A DNA stretch of 64,000 bases from Diogma glabrata. Its lineage: Eukaryota > Arthropoda > Insecta > Diptera > Cylindrotomidae. The notes beneath the pieces are model-generated. The model was not told the DNA's origin. It was given only the letters and a program-made list of their open reading frames with translations, and did no database searches. The translations under genes and the position numbers were made by a program. The stretch is from assembly GCA_963693315.1 (NCBI GenBank), contig OY856186.1, positions 92,239,536-92,303,535 of the forward strand, read 5' to 3'. Positions 1 through 8,942 of this stretch are shown in pieces. Within the stretch, counting starts at the first letter, position 1, and each line of letters opens with the position of its first letter.

Positions 1-263
1 AAATTCTATGCACATATTGTATTCATATTTACATGATTTAAAAATGTTATATTAAAACACATAGGTATAAAGAGCCCAACTAGCATTTTAGCTTCTTTTA
101 GAACACTAAACAGTATTACCGAAACTAACTTCCCCACCTTTATAGTTTCTTTAAAATTTCTAAGCAGTTTCGATAAAGGCCATTTGGAGAACTTTCCCCG
201 CCTTTAACGAAGCAATAGCTTGTTTTAAGCAATCTTTAGAAGTCTTATAGAAACTATTAAAAA
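1..263. other. Sequence upstream of the gag-integrase ORF
   Basis: No gene seen. The LTR found downstream (3356-3997) has no copy here, so the 5' LTR is either upstream of the window or lost. A stretch near 72-86 (CCCAACTAGCA) reappears inverted near 4900-4915, and GAAGCAATAGCTT near 213 recurs near 4538. This suggests that fragments of one dispersed repeat lie on both sides of the retroelement. Confidence 0.4.
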
Positions 264-3200
264 ATGTTGGAAACAATGGTCAAGGCAGTAAATATTAGTG
301 ATCTCAGCCAGACCCAGCTGAAGGATGAGTTGAAGAAAAGGAATGCTCCAATCCATGGAACGAAGGCAGAACTTGCATTCCGGCTGCGTAAAGTTTTAGA
401 AGAAGCAGGCCAAAACACAGAGGTCATAGAAGTAGAGTCGGAAGAAGCTCCAGCTCAGAATGCCCCAGCAATTGATCCGATGATGGTGTTGATAAAAGAA
501 ATGATGGCCCGACAAGAGAAACTGGCGGCAGAACAAAAATTAGAGCAACAACAACAACTTGCTGATCTGATGGCCCGACAAGAGAAACAGGCAGCAGAAC
601 AAAAAGTAGAGCAACAACAACAATTTGCTGATATGATGGCCAAACAAGGAAACAACCAACAACAACAACTTGCTGATATGATGGCCCGACAAGAGAAACT
701 GGCAGCAGAACAAAAAGCCCGACAAGAGAAACTGGCAGCGGAACAAAAATTAGATCAACAACAACTACGTGAAGTAATCGAGTCACGTATATCCAGTGCG
801 GAGGTTAAAATCAACAACATGGAAAGGGAGCTGCGGACAGTTACCGAAGAACAAGAGAAATTACGCAAACTTTCGAGTGAATTCCGCCAACTTTCAAGTG
901 AATTACGCCAAGAAATAGCACAATTGAAGACAGGTAACATGAGCAATCCATCAATTACTTCAGCTCCAGCTAGAGTGAAAACACCCGTATTTGATGGATC
1001 TACATCGTACCAGATATTTAAGATGCAATTTGATATAGCAACAACTGGGTTCGATCACCAGCAAAAAGCAAATGCGCTTATATTGGCATTGAAGGGACCT
1101 GCTGCTGAAATTTTGCAGACACTATCAGCGACAGAGCGTGATTACAGCAAGATTATGGAGGCCTTAGAAGTAAGATATGGGGAAAGTCATATGCAAGCTC
1201 TCCATCGCATGCAGCTCAAGACACGAAAACAGGGAGTCAGTGAAACTTTGCAAGAGTTAGAGGCTGACATTGTCAGACTGGTTAATCTGTCATACCCGAG
1301 CTATAACGCTGAACACCGAGACGAACTGGCAGCTGATACATTCATCAATGCTCTTCGAGATGTGCAAATGAGAAACCAGTTGTATCTAAGCGGGAAGAAA
1401 CTACCTACGGAAGTCTTAGCATTGGCCCTACAAATGGAAGCTGGAAAAAGAACACTTGCCTTAGATAGAGTACGTAAGATGGAAGTTCCTGAAGAGCCAC
1501 TAAAAGCAGCGCTTGATGAAGTGATCATGCGTGTCAAAAGTCTGGAAGATAAGCCTGAACAAAATCAACGAAGAAGGTCTAGCAGAGTGAGATGCTGGAA
1601 TTGTGGACAGTTAGGGCACATCAGACAAGAATGCAAAACACGAGTAGCAGCAAAAGAAGGAGTAGTTCCAGGCCGGTTGATGAACCTTTCAAACAAGCAA
1701 GTGGATGTCAAAAAGGAAGGAGATTGCCGCGTTGAACACCGGAAGAGAAGGATACGTTGTAACGCTGAAGACCTTTCAAGAAGACCCTGGGTTGAGGAGC
1801 ACAAGTCATATAGCAGGACTGAGAGAAAGGAGGCGGATGTCAAAAAGGAAGGAGATTGCCGCGTTGAGCACCGGAAGAGAAGGATACGTTGTAACGCTGA
1901 AGATCTTTCAAGAAAACTCTGTATGGAGGAGCGCAAGTCATGTAGCAGGACTGAGAGGAAGGAGGCAATGAAAGTTAATCAAATTAAGTTCCAAACTCCT
2001 GACGATTGGTGTACCGAGGCAATGAAAAGAGAGCAACAAAAGGATCCAGCTGTGGCTCCAATATTGAATTGGAAAACTGAGGGAAGGCGACCGGAGTGGA
2101 AAGAGGTCGCACCTTTAAGTACGGAGGTGAAATGCTACTGGGCGCAATGGGACTCACTATTTATGGACAACGGGATACTTAAAAGAAAATGGGAGTCCGC
2201 TGATGGAAAGAAAGTGTTAGAACAACTGGTGTTGCCTTCAAGTCGAGTGGAAGAGGTACTGGGAAAGCTGCATGGAAGTATTTCTGGAGGACACCTGGGA
2301 GTCAATAAAACCCTGGCTAAAGTAAGGGAGAGGTTTTATTGGGTAAGGTATCGAACAGACGTGGAGCAATGGTGTCGGCGATGCGATACTTGTGCAGCGA
2401 GCAAAGGACCAAAGACTAGAACTCGAGGAGAGATGCAACCGTACAATGTGGGCGCCCCAATGGAGAGAATTGCTATAGACATCGCGGGGCCATTTCCGGA
2501 AACGACAAAAGGTAACAAATACATCATGGTGGTCATTGATTACTTTACAAAATGGCCGGAAGCCTATGCAATACCGAACCAGGAAGCAGTCACGGTCGCG
2601 GAAACATTAGTCAATGAATGGGTTTGCAGATATGGAACACCGCTCGAGTTGCATACCGACCAGGGAAGGAATTTCGAATCTCAACTGATGGAAGAGCTGT
2701 GCAGAACACTCGGCATTAGAAAAACACGAACTACACCTATGAACCCACAATCGGATGGCATGGTAGAACGATTCAACCGAACCATGGAAGAACATTTGTC
2801 AAAGGTAGTAGAAGCCAACCAAAGAAATTGGGACAAGGATCTTCCGTTATTCTTGATGGCCTATCGTAGCGCAGTGCACGATACGACAAGTGAAATGCCA
2901 GCGAATATCATGTTCGGAAGAGAACTTCATCTTCCTAGTGACATCGAGTTTGGCATCCCTGGAGGTCTGGTATCCACGAAAACAGATTATGTGGGACAAC
3001 TAAGGGAGAAGATGAATAAAATCCATCAGCAGGTTCGAGACCACATTAAGATTGCCAGTGACAAAATGAAAACCAGGTACGACATAAATGCAAATAGTGG
3101 CGGTTTTCAAGAAGGAGAATTGGTATGGCTATACAACCCCAGAAGAACTAAGGGAAGATCACCCAAGCTGCAGCCAGATTGGGAGGGCCCATATAAAATA

Positions 3201-3344
3201 ATCAAACGAATTAATGATGTCATCTACCGCATACAAAAGGGACCCCGTACCAAGATGAAAGTGATACATCTGCAAAGGTTGGCACCGTACCAAGGTAACA
3301 GCACCAATGCGATCTCTGATATTGTTCGGGACGAACAAAACTAA
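264..3344 (+). CDS. Gag-integrase fusion of a Ty3/gypsy-class LTR element (no PR/RT)
   Basis: An uninterrupted 1026-codon ORF. Order seen: SAP-like DNA-binding motif at about residues 11-46; Gln-rich coiled coil with repeated ARQEKLAAEQK units (about 75-165); Gag capsid-like region (about 235-430); CCHC zinc knuckle CWNCGQLGHIRQEC at 444-457; a duplicated segment resembling the tail of RNase H (VEHR...NAEDLSR, about 481-567); integrase HHCC zinc finger (H670, H677, C707, C710); integrase core with D739, D799 and E835 in D-x35-E spacing; and a GPY/F-type end (WEGPYKI). Full elements of this class encode protease, reverse transcriptase and RNase H between the zinc knuckle and integrase. Here they are missing, yet the frame continues. 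The product would package RNA and carry integrase but could not reverse transcribe alone, so a non-autonomous element using a partner polymerase is the simplest reading. A domesticated gene is an alternative, but the adjacent LTR argues against it. The first Met is used; the fourth codon-on Met at residue 5 is also possible. Confidence 0.88.
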   Translation: MLETMVKAVNISDLSQTQLKDELKKRNAPIHGTKAELAFRLRKVLEEAGQNTEVIEVESEEAPAQNAPAIDPMMVLIKEMMARQEKLAAEQKLEQQQQLADLMARQEKQAAEQKVEQQQQFADMMAKQGNNQQQQLADMMARQEKLAAEQKARQEKLAAEQKLDQQQLREVIESRISSAEVKINNMERELRTVTEEQEKLRKLSSEFRQLSSELRQEIAQLKTGNMSNPSITSAPARVKTPVFDGSTSYQIFKMQFDIATTGFDHQQKANALILALKGPAAEILQTLSATERDYSKIMEALEVRYGESHMQALHRMQLKTRKQGVSETLQELEADIVRLVNLSYPSYNAEHRDELAADTFINALRDVQMRNQLYLSGKKLPTEVLALALQMEAGKRTLALDRVRKMEVPEEPLKAALDEVIMRVKSLEDKPEQNQRRRSSRVRCWNCGQLGHIRQECKTRVAAKEGVVPGRLMNLSNKQVDVKKEGDCRVEHRKRRIRCNAEDLSRRPWVEEHKSYSRTERKEADVKKEGDCRVEHRKRRIRCNAEDLSRKLCMEERKSCSRTERKEAMKVNQIKFQTPDDWCTEAMKREQQKDPAVAPILNWKTEGRRPEWKEVAPLSTEVKCYWAQWDSLFMDNGILKRKWESADGKKVLEQLVLPSSRVEEVLGKLHGSISGGHLGVNKTLAKVRERFYWVRYRTDVEQWCRRCDTCAASKGPKTRTRGEMQPYNVGAPMERIAIDIAGPFPETTKGNKYIMVVIDYFTKWPEAYAIPNQEAVTVAETLVNEWVCRYGTPLELHTDQGRNFESQLMEELCRTLGIRKTRTTPMNPQSDGMVERFNRTMEEHLSKVVEANQRNWDKDLPLFLMAYRSAVHDTTSEMPANIMFGRELHLPSDIEFGIPGGLVSTKTDYVGQLREKMNKIHQQVRDHIKIASDKMKTRYDINANSGGFQEGELVWLYNPRRTKGRSPKLQPDWEGPYKIIKRINDVIYRIQKGPRTKMKVIHLQRLAPYQGNSTNAISDIVRDEQN
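1703..1966 (+). repeat. 132-bp in-frame tandem duplication inside gag-integrase
   Basis: Two adjacent copies (1703-1834 and 1835-1966) with a period of 132 bp, or 44 codons. Each encodes an RNase H-tail-like segment (CRVEHRKRRIRCNAEDLSR) plus a short basic linker. The copies differ at a few positions, for example RRPW versus RKLC. The duplication sits at the junction where the polymerase domains are missing. Confidence 0.9.
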
Positions 3345-3355
3345 ATGGAGGGCAA

Positions 3356-3997
3356 TGTAATAAACTTCGTCCAGAATGGGTTAATTTTATTTACTCATTC
3401 ATTAATTAAAAGTTAACTCCTTTTTCAATCTTTCACTTGTATTGCAAATTGTATTGCATAAATTAATGTAAATTAAATTTGTTATACAAATGTTTACATT
3501 ACTGGATTAAAAGGAGTTACCTAATACAAATGCAAGTATGAATGAAAACAGGTGTGGCCTATTTCAGATGTACGGACTACGTAGTATTGATTTCTAGTGG
3601 ATTATAGAAGTTTCGATTTATTTATTTTTCGATATAAATAAGCAAACAAAATATCAGAGAGTCAGTTTTACTTTTGCAATTAAAAGTGTTTATAAATATT
3701 CGCAAGTTTAAGGAATAATCGGTGGTATCTGAGCCTGGGTACTAATAGAGAAAGAATCTGAACTTAGTGGAATAGTAAATACAGATTTTACCATTCCGAA
3801 TATTATTGATTCAAATTGTGGAAAAGCGGTGAAGTTTAGTGTACATAAATTGGAGACCCTGGAATTTATTGTAAGGAAAAACGGAAGCTGCTGTAATTTG
3901 TTGACAAATAAAGTTTGAGATTCTGTTAACCAAAGATCTGTCTTTTTACTGTCGTGTTTGTTCAATAATCTAAAAGAACCAACGAAGAGTCGTTACA
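3356..3997 (+). repeat. 3' LTR of the gag-integrase element
   Basis: A 642-bp segment starting TGTAAT and ending GTTACA, so its ends are short inverted repeats of the TG...CA type. It begins 11 bases after the ORF stop, just behind a purine-rich tract (AAATGGAGGGCAA) that fits a polypurine tract. It contains a TATA box with a start-like motif 30 bp downstream and an AATAAA at 3907-3912. No second copy is in the window. The bases after the LTR are G then TGGGTGCTGATGAAC, which begins with TGG as a primer binding site would. Confidence 0.75.
3632..3667 (+). promoter_or_regulatory. LTR core promoter (TATA plus initiator)
   Basis: ATATAAATA at 3632-3640 is followed 30 bp later by TCAGTT at 3662, which matches the arthropod initiator. 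This would place the U3/R boundary near 3662. Inferred from motif spacing only. Confidence 0.55.
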
Positions 3998-5741
3998 GTG
4001 GGTGCTGATGAACGCAGTTAATTTTTAAAAATGTTATATAAATATAAAACAATAACAAAAGAAGCAACTATATATCGCACCCATCCATTTGCTGTAAATT
4101 ATTTTATTAGAGTGACGAAATTATGAAACTCTGTATCGCCTCAGTTCTTCCTGACGAGTTTGGCTCTCAGAAATGTAAAGAAAATTTATATACCATTATT
4201 TATAAAACTTTAAATTTTCTCTATTCCAGTCTATTTGATTTTTGATTCTGACTGTCTAGTCTAGTTGATTATGATTTTGATTGATTTTTTTGTCTATTTG
4301 AAGACTCTAAATAAAGAATATTTTATATTGTGCAAAATAAGTCTAAATAATAGATTAAAAAACAAAAACCACCTTATTCACAATGCTTTTTTGACAAAAA
4401 CGAAACGATTTCATTTTCGTATAAGCTTCAATTTTGTATAAACTCATTGAAATTACATGTCACATATCTTCTTCCATAAAAAGTAATCCCCTGAATTAAA
4501 CTATATTTTCTACATCTAAATTTAGTTGAAATAATAGAAGCAATAGCTTCCGTTAGTTTGACATATTTCGCTGCAGATATTGAAGCAGTTTTTAGACTAT
4601 GACACCTGTGCTTCTATAAGATCTGTAAACAGTTACAACCGAAACAACTACAATCCTATTGACAGCTATAACTTCTATAACCTTTTTTCGAAAGCTCTAT
4701 ATAGTGATCTGCAGATAAGTTTCGATAAAGCTTCTAATATTAAATATAGAAGTATTTTAAAAGCTTTCATTCCGGTGGTGGGGAGAACTTCTCTGTGGAT
4801 GTTGTATCGAAACTTTATAGAAGTAAGCAAGCTTCCACTTAGAAGCTTTAGCGAAGCTTTATTAAAGCTAAAACTTGTATAATTCAAAATTGAGAATTAA
4901 GTTTGCTAGTTGGGAGAGCACTTAAATACTTTTTAATTTAATTTAAATTAATTTAATTTAATTTAAAATATACACTAGAATATTTAAAACAAAAACTTAA
5001 AAATTATTAAAATAGAAAAGTTCACGAAATGTGCATAGACTATTGCTCCAAGCACAGAATTTTTGAGAGGTATTGTGAAATTACGAATAGTTTTTCGGTT
5101 ATTATTACAAAAACATATTCCAAAAAAACGCCTTTATTCGTTATTAGTTTCACCCGTTTTGGTTAACAAAAATGAAATATTATCGCAAAACTCAATTATG
5201 ATGATAATTTAAACATTTTAACTGCTGAATGTAAACGTGATAAATCAACAATTTTAAGAATCAAAAATATAAAAGAGCAATCACGAAATATGCAAATTCT
5301 CAACAAATTGCTTTATTGGAAATATAATCCATCTCAAGTTGTGAAAATCCTACAATGAAGCGTGTTTTATACAGATGGTACTACGAAAGCAATACATTCT
5401 GTTGAAATTTTAATCAAAAATTTCTTATTTTTGGTTATTTTTGGTTATAATTGGTTATGGTTTATGAAATTTAAGAAACGATATGGCATCATAGGGTACC
5501 TTAAACTGTAAGAAAAAATTTTGTAGCAAACCCGATGGTATTTAGAACTTTAAAGAAATTTTGGATGAGACAATAACCAATTTACAATTAAACCCCGATT
5601 TGCCTTGTTTAGGGCAAATTTACCGAATATGGTGTTTACCGCAAAATGGTGATACTTTTTATAACAAAACCGGTTAATCGGTAAAGCCCGCACAAAAACA
5701 TATAATAGTCATAACAATTGTTTGCACCATCCATATAGCAA
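3998..5741. other. Non-coding AT-rich stretch with repeat fragments
   Basis: No supported gene. About 4535-4915 is rich in repeated AGAAGCTT and TTTCTATA words and ends in a segment whose inverse (CCAACTAGCA) occurs near 74. Between 5590 and 5690 there are short GC-richer words around CCCCGATTTGCC and GGTTAATCGGTAAAGCCC that may be a decayed TIR element. Small ORFs here come from the repeated words. Confidence 0.4.
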
Positions 5742-6640
5742 TCTATATATATAAAATTGAAAGTATGTATGTTTGTCGTTTATGCATTAATAAACCATTC
5801 ATCCGATCATCATGAAACTTTGGGAAGTTGTTGTGTACACTTGCGCATAGGTAACAGGCAAATTTTTTTTTTTGAATGGAACCCCAGGGCCGTTATAATT
5901 ATCTTAATGGGTTCTGCCTAAATGTTGATAATAATTTAATTTGATTTTTCTTTAAATATCGTTTTATACTTACGGTTAGATTCCTTTGATCAATTTTTTT
6001 TGTTGAACATAATTTAATGAAATTGAAAAATGAAAGTATAATCTGAAACAATTACATTTGTATATCAAAACTATATGTATTTGAATTAAACACATATAAT
6101 GATGTTACAAAGTTTATCATCTATACAATGTGTTATTGTTATTGGTAATAAACTAAATATGTTATTGGTTTGCAATTGTATTTAATACATGTTTCTTCAA
6201 CTAAGAAAGATAGTTGATAAAATCGATTAAAAGCTCAAAATTACGAAATGGAATTCGCACAAATACTATACAAAGAAGCATAGCTTATGTATAATCAAAC
6301 ATGGATAGCAATTATGATAAACAAACTAATTAAAAATGTGGCCCTTAGGCGGCAACACGTTTGCAATAGTCCATGGATGTGACAAAGCGGCCTACTTTAG
6401 TACCTGCTATTGGCAAATCAGTTAACGTGAGATATCGTATACTACCGACAATGGCAGTAAGATATCACTTATATTAAGTTGATAAGTAAGCACACCTAAA
6501 ATAGGTGGAAATAAATTAAGTAGATATTAAGTAAGCACACCTAAAATATGTGCTGGCGGATGTCCTTTTTTCAATCAACGATAGTACCCTTAGTCTTAGT
6601 TATGGATTATTCTTTGACGATAACGCTCTATTTTTTTTAA
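5742..6640 (+). mobile_element. Non-autonomous Helitron/DINE-like element, copy H1
   Basis: Starts TCTATATATATAAAA directly after an A, the usual look of a Helitron 5' end (A before TC). Homology with the inverted copy at 21187-22079 runs along its whole length, including a GTGAGATATCGTATAC block near 6427, CTGGCGGATG near 6551 and CAATCAACGATAG near 6573. No coding capacity seen. The exact 3' end (CTRR plus hairpin) is not clear. Confidence 0.65.
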
Positions 6641-6648
6641 AATAAAAT

Positions 6649-7112
6649 GTTGGGTAGTAGGAATTACAATGTGTGTCACAACAACACATAAGAACCTTTG
6701 AAGAAAAAGATCCCATAACAACATGCTTTCTAAGGTGTTGATGGACGCAATTTTTTTATTTTTTAAAAGAATGAACTTTTTGCTTGCTCGAACAAATGAG
6801 CTTCCATATAACTATTATATATGCTGGCTTGAGGTAAACAATGCGTTACATGATCTTGGTATATGCTTCTAGCACTAGGATAATTATGAACCTGAAAAAA
6901 AAGTATATTGTTTTTATTTCCTCCATTCTATCATGAAATATTGCCCTATATCGTACATTATTATGTGAAAGGATTTATTATTAAGTTTTCGATTCTTTGA
7001 GAAGAATATAAAAAGAAAGAAATGTGCGTCCATCAACGTCTTAAAAAGCATTATGTTGTAGAGCCTATGTCTTAAAAGGTTTATATGTGTTGTTGTGACA
7101 CATATTGTAATT
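6649..7112 (+). mobile_element. Family M TIR element, copy M1
   Basis: About 460 bp with terminal inverted repeats of roughly 100 bp. The left end has GTTGGGTAGTAGGAATTAC and then GTGTCACAACAACACATA; the right end carries the inverse (TATGTGTTGTTGTGACAC near 7084). Further inward, both arms carry GTTGATGGACGC and its inverse. The right tip is truncated after GTAATT, where Helitron helicase sequence starts. Other copies: 19039-19504 (complete), 39898-39998 (right end only) and 51283-54190 (interrupted). No transposase is encoded. Confidence 0.8.
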
Positions 7113-7181
7113 TCAAATATGTCACATATTTTGAAATTGCACAAACTTTTTTGAACTTCGGTTAAAAAGATGATGAACAAT
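7113..7181 (+). pseudogene. Helitron helicase scrap cut by the assembly gap
   Basis: The 69 bases between M1 and the gap match, in reverse complement, the sequence flanking copy M2 (about 18965-19038), which encodes the VKKMMNN segment of a Helitron helicase C-terminal domain. The reading here has substitutions and a stop, so it is a remnant. The rest of this copy may lie in the gap. Confidence 0.6.
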
Positions 7182-7381
7182 NNNNNNNNNNNNNNNNNNN
7201 NNNNNNNNNNNNNNNNNNNNNNNNNNNNNNNNNNNNNNNNNNNNNNNNNNNNNNNNNNNNNNNNNNNNNNNNNNNNNNNNNNNNNNNNNNNNNNNNNNNN
7301 NNNNNNNNNNNNNNNNNNNNNNNNNNNNNNNNNNNNNNNNNNNNNNNNNNNNNNNNNNNNNNNNNNNNNNNNNNNNNNNNN
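7182..7381. other. Assembly gap (200 N)
   Basis: Exactly 200 N, a round number that may be a placeholder. The missing sequence should hold the 5' LTR of the errantivirus, since none is found between the gap and gag. Confidence 0.99.
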
Positions 7382-7793
7382 TCAACTTCACTTGGAACCA
7401 GCTCAACACGACGAAAGATACGATTCAAAGGTAACGCACTACAAGATAGACGTTTACATTGAATACGTATTACCAGGTAACCTATTTTATTTTATTTTTA
7501 TATTGTGATTATTGTGATTATATTTAGTGAAAATTTTGTGTTTGTGAACGTATTTTATATTTAAAGTTTTCAAAAATAACGTTAGTCATCCACGACAGTT
7601 AATTTCAAAATTTTCATGGAAGCGTGTACTACAAGATAGGCACACATCCAAAATATTTCCAAAAATAACTCTAAAATCATATAAAATAGTGTTACTAAAT
7701 TGACAAACGCGCGCACTACCAGATAGACGACAACCTGTCACACTGTCCACTACAAGATAGAGACAGTTCAAATTAATACTATTATATCCTTTT
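7382..7793 (+). promoter_or_regulatory. Errantivirus leader with four ACTACAAGATAG motifs
   Basis: This untranslated leader has four same-strand copies of a CACTACAAGATAGA-like word, near 7438, 7627, 7704 and 7745, the third as ACTACCAGATAG. Gypsy of Drosophila carries clustered protein-binding repeats in the same place (the Su(Hw) insulator), but this word is different. A splice-donor-like CAGGTAACC lies at about 7474. Function is inferred only from position and repetition. Confidence 0.5.
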
Positions 7794-8942
7794 ATGAGAA
7801 AAAAATTGGCAGATATATTCGATCTGAATAGAAATATAGCCAACTCAGAAATGGACCCAGTTTTAGAGCGACTAGAGGCAATTGGTGCACAGTTGCAACA
7901 TTTAAATAACAAACAAGGTGAGCATGATCAATTGTTGACATATCTCAACCAAAAATTAGAGCAACCACAACCACAAATTCAGGAACAAATTCCTGTGGTT
8001 ACAAATAGGGCAAATGCTCTAGATTTATTTAGGATCCCTGATCCAATAAAATCAATACCCACGTACGATGGGAATAGAAAACAACTTTCGGCTTGGATAA
8101 AGACAGTTGAAGACACACTGAGTGTATTCGAACCATTAGTGTCAGAACAACAATATAGTCTTTATTTACAAACTATTAACAACAAAATAGAGGGGAAAGC
8201 CAAAGATATACTATGTCTGGCTGGTAATCCCAAAACATTTAATGAAACAAAAGAAATCTTGCAGGAATCTTTAGGAGACCGGCAAGAACTATCGTTTTAT
8301 AAGTCACAACTTTGGGCGACTAAACAAAACGAAACAATGAGTATCCACGGATACTACAATAAAATAAAAGAAATAGTTCAAAATATTAAATCATTATCCA
8401 AACAAAATATTTTGTACAATAATGCGTGGCATGCTATCAATGCATTTATCGATGAAGATGCATTAGCTGCATTTCTATCAGGACTACGCAAACCCTATTT
8501 TGGATATGCGCAAGCTGCAAGACCAAAAGGTATTGAAGAGGCATATGCATTTCTTTGCAAATTTAATTGCAATGAACAAATTTCAAGTAATTCAAGAAAA
8601 ACCAACACACAAGTATTTCAGAATACACCACAAAAACAAAATCACGGTTTTATTAGTCAAAACAAAACTAACGTGTTTCAACCAAAACACAATCAAAATT
8701 TTTCAAATTATGAGAAAAAACCGACTTATTCGGTAAGAGAAAGACCAACACCAATGGAAGTGGATCTTTCTATGCGTTCAAGAAATACATTTAATAAAAA
8801 AATAATCAATAATCACGAAACTACAGAGGATTACCAAGAAGATTCATCCCAAAGTTCAGAAATCGAATATTTAGTTGAAGATAAAGAAGATGAACATAAC
8901 GGAAATTTTTGCGTAAACGCGAATTCAGATACGGAAGACTAA
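7794..8942 (+). CDS. gag: Errantivirus Gag
   Basis: A 382-codon ORF. The middle part (about residues 80-260) has the capsid pattern of 17.6/297/gypsy Gag proteins, with phrases such as PIKSIPTYDGNRKQLSAWIK near residue 85. No CCHC zinc knuckle is seen, as in other errantiviruses; the C-terminal part is Asn/Gln-rich and then acidic. The second Met (7851, MDPVLERLEAIG) is a plausible true start, because the first 19 residues resemble nothing. Gag would assemble cytoplasmic particles around the RNA. The ORF overlaps pol by 43 nt (the pol frame is open from 8900), and a shift-prone heptamer sits in the overlap. A splice-donor-like ACAAGGTGAGC near 7913-7923 could feed a spliced env RNA. Confidence 0.9.
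   Translation: MRKKLADIFDLNRNIANSEMDPVLERLEAIGAQLQHLNNKQGEHDQLLTYLNQKLEQPQPQIQEQIPVVTNRANALDLFRIPDPIKSIPTYDGNRKQLSAWIKTVEDTLSVFEPLVSEQQYSLYLQTINNKIEGKAKDILCLAGNPKTFNETKEILQESLGDRQELSFYKSQLWATKQNETMSIHGYYNKIKEIVQNIKSLSKQNILYNNAWHAINAFIDEDALAAFLSGLRKPYFGYAQAARPKGIEEAYAFLCKFNCNEQISSNSRKTNTQVFQNTPQKQNHGFISQNKTNVFQPKHNQNFSNYEKKPTYSVRERPTPMEVDLSMRSRNTFNKKIINNHETTEDYQEDSSQSSEIEYLVEDKEDEHNGNFCVNANSDTED
8903..8909 (+). promoter_or_regulatory. Probable -1 ribosomal frameshift site AAATTTT
   Basis: In the gag frame the codons read A AAT TTT, which fits the X XXY YYZ slippery pattern. The pol frame (-1) is closed by a TAA at 8897-8899 and open afterwards, and gag stops at 8940-8942, so any frameshift must fall between 8900 and about 8940. 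This heptamer is the clear candidate. No downstream pseudoknot was worked out. Confidence 0.7.

Noticed and set aside
4580..4882. 100-codon ORF
   Set aside because: Made of repeated AGAAGCTT/TTCTATA words with an equally open opposite strand; no motif.
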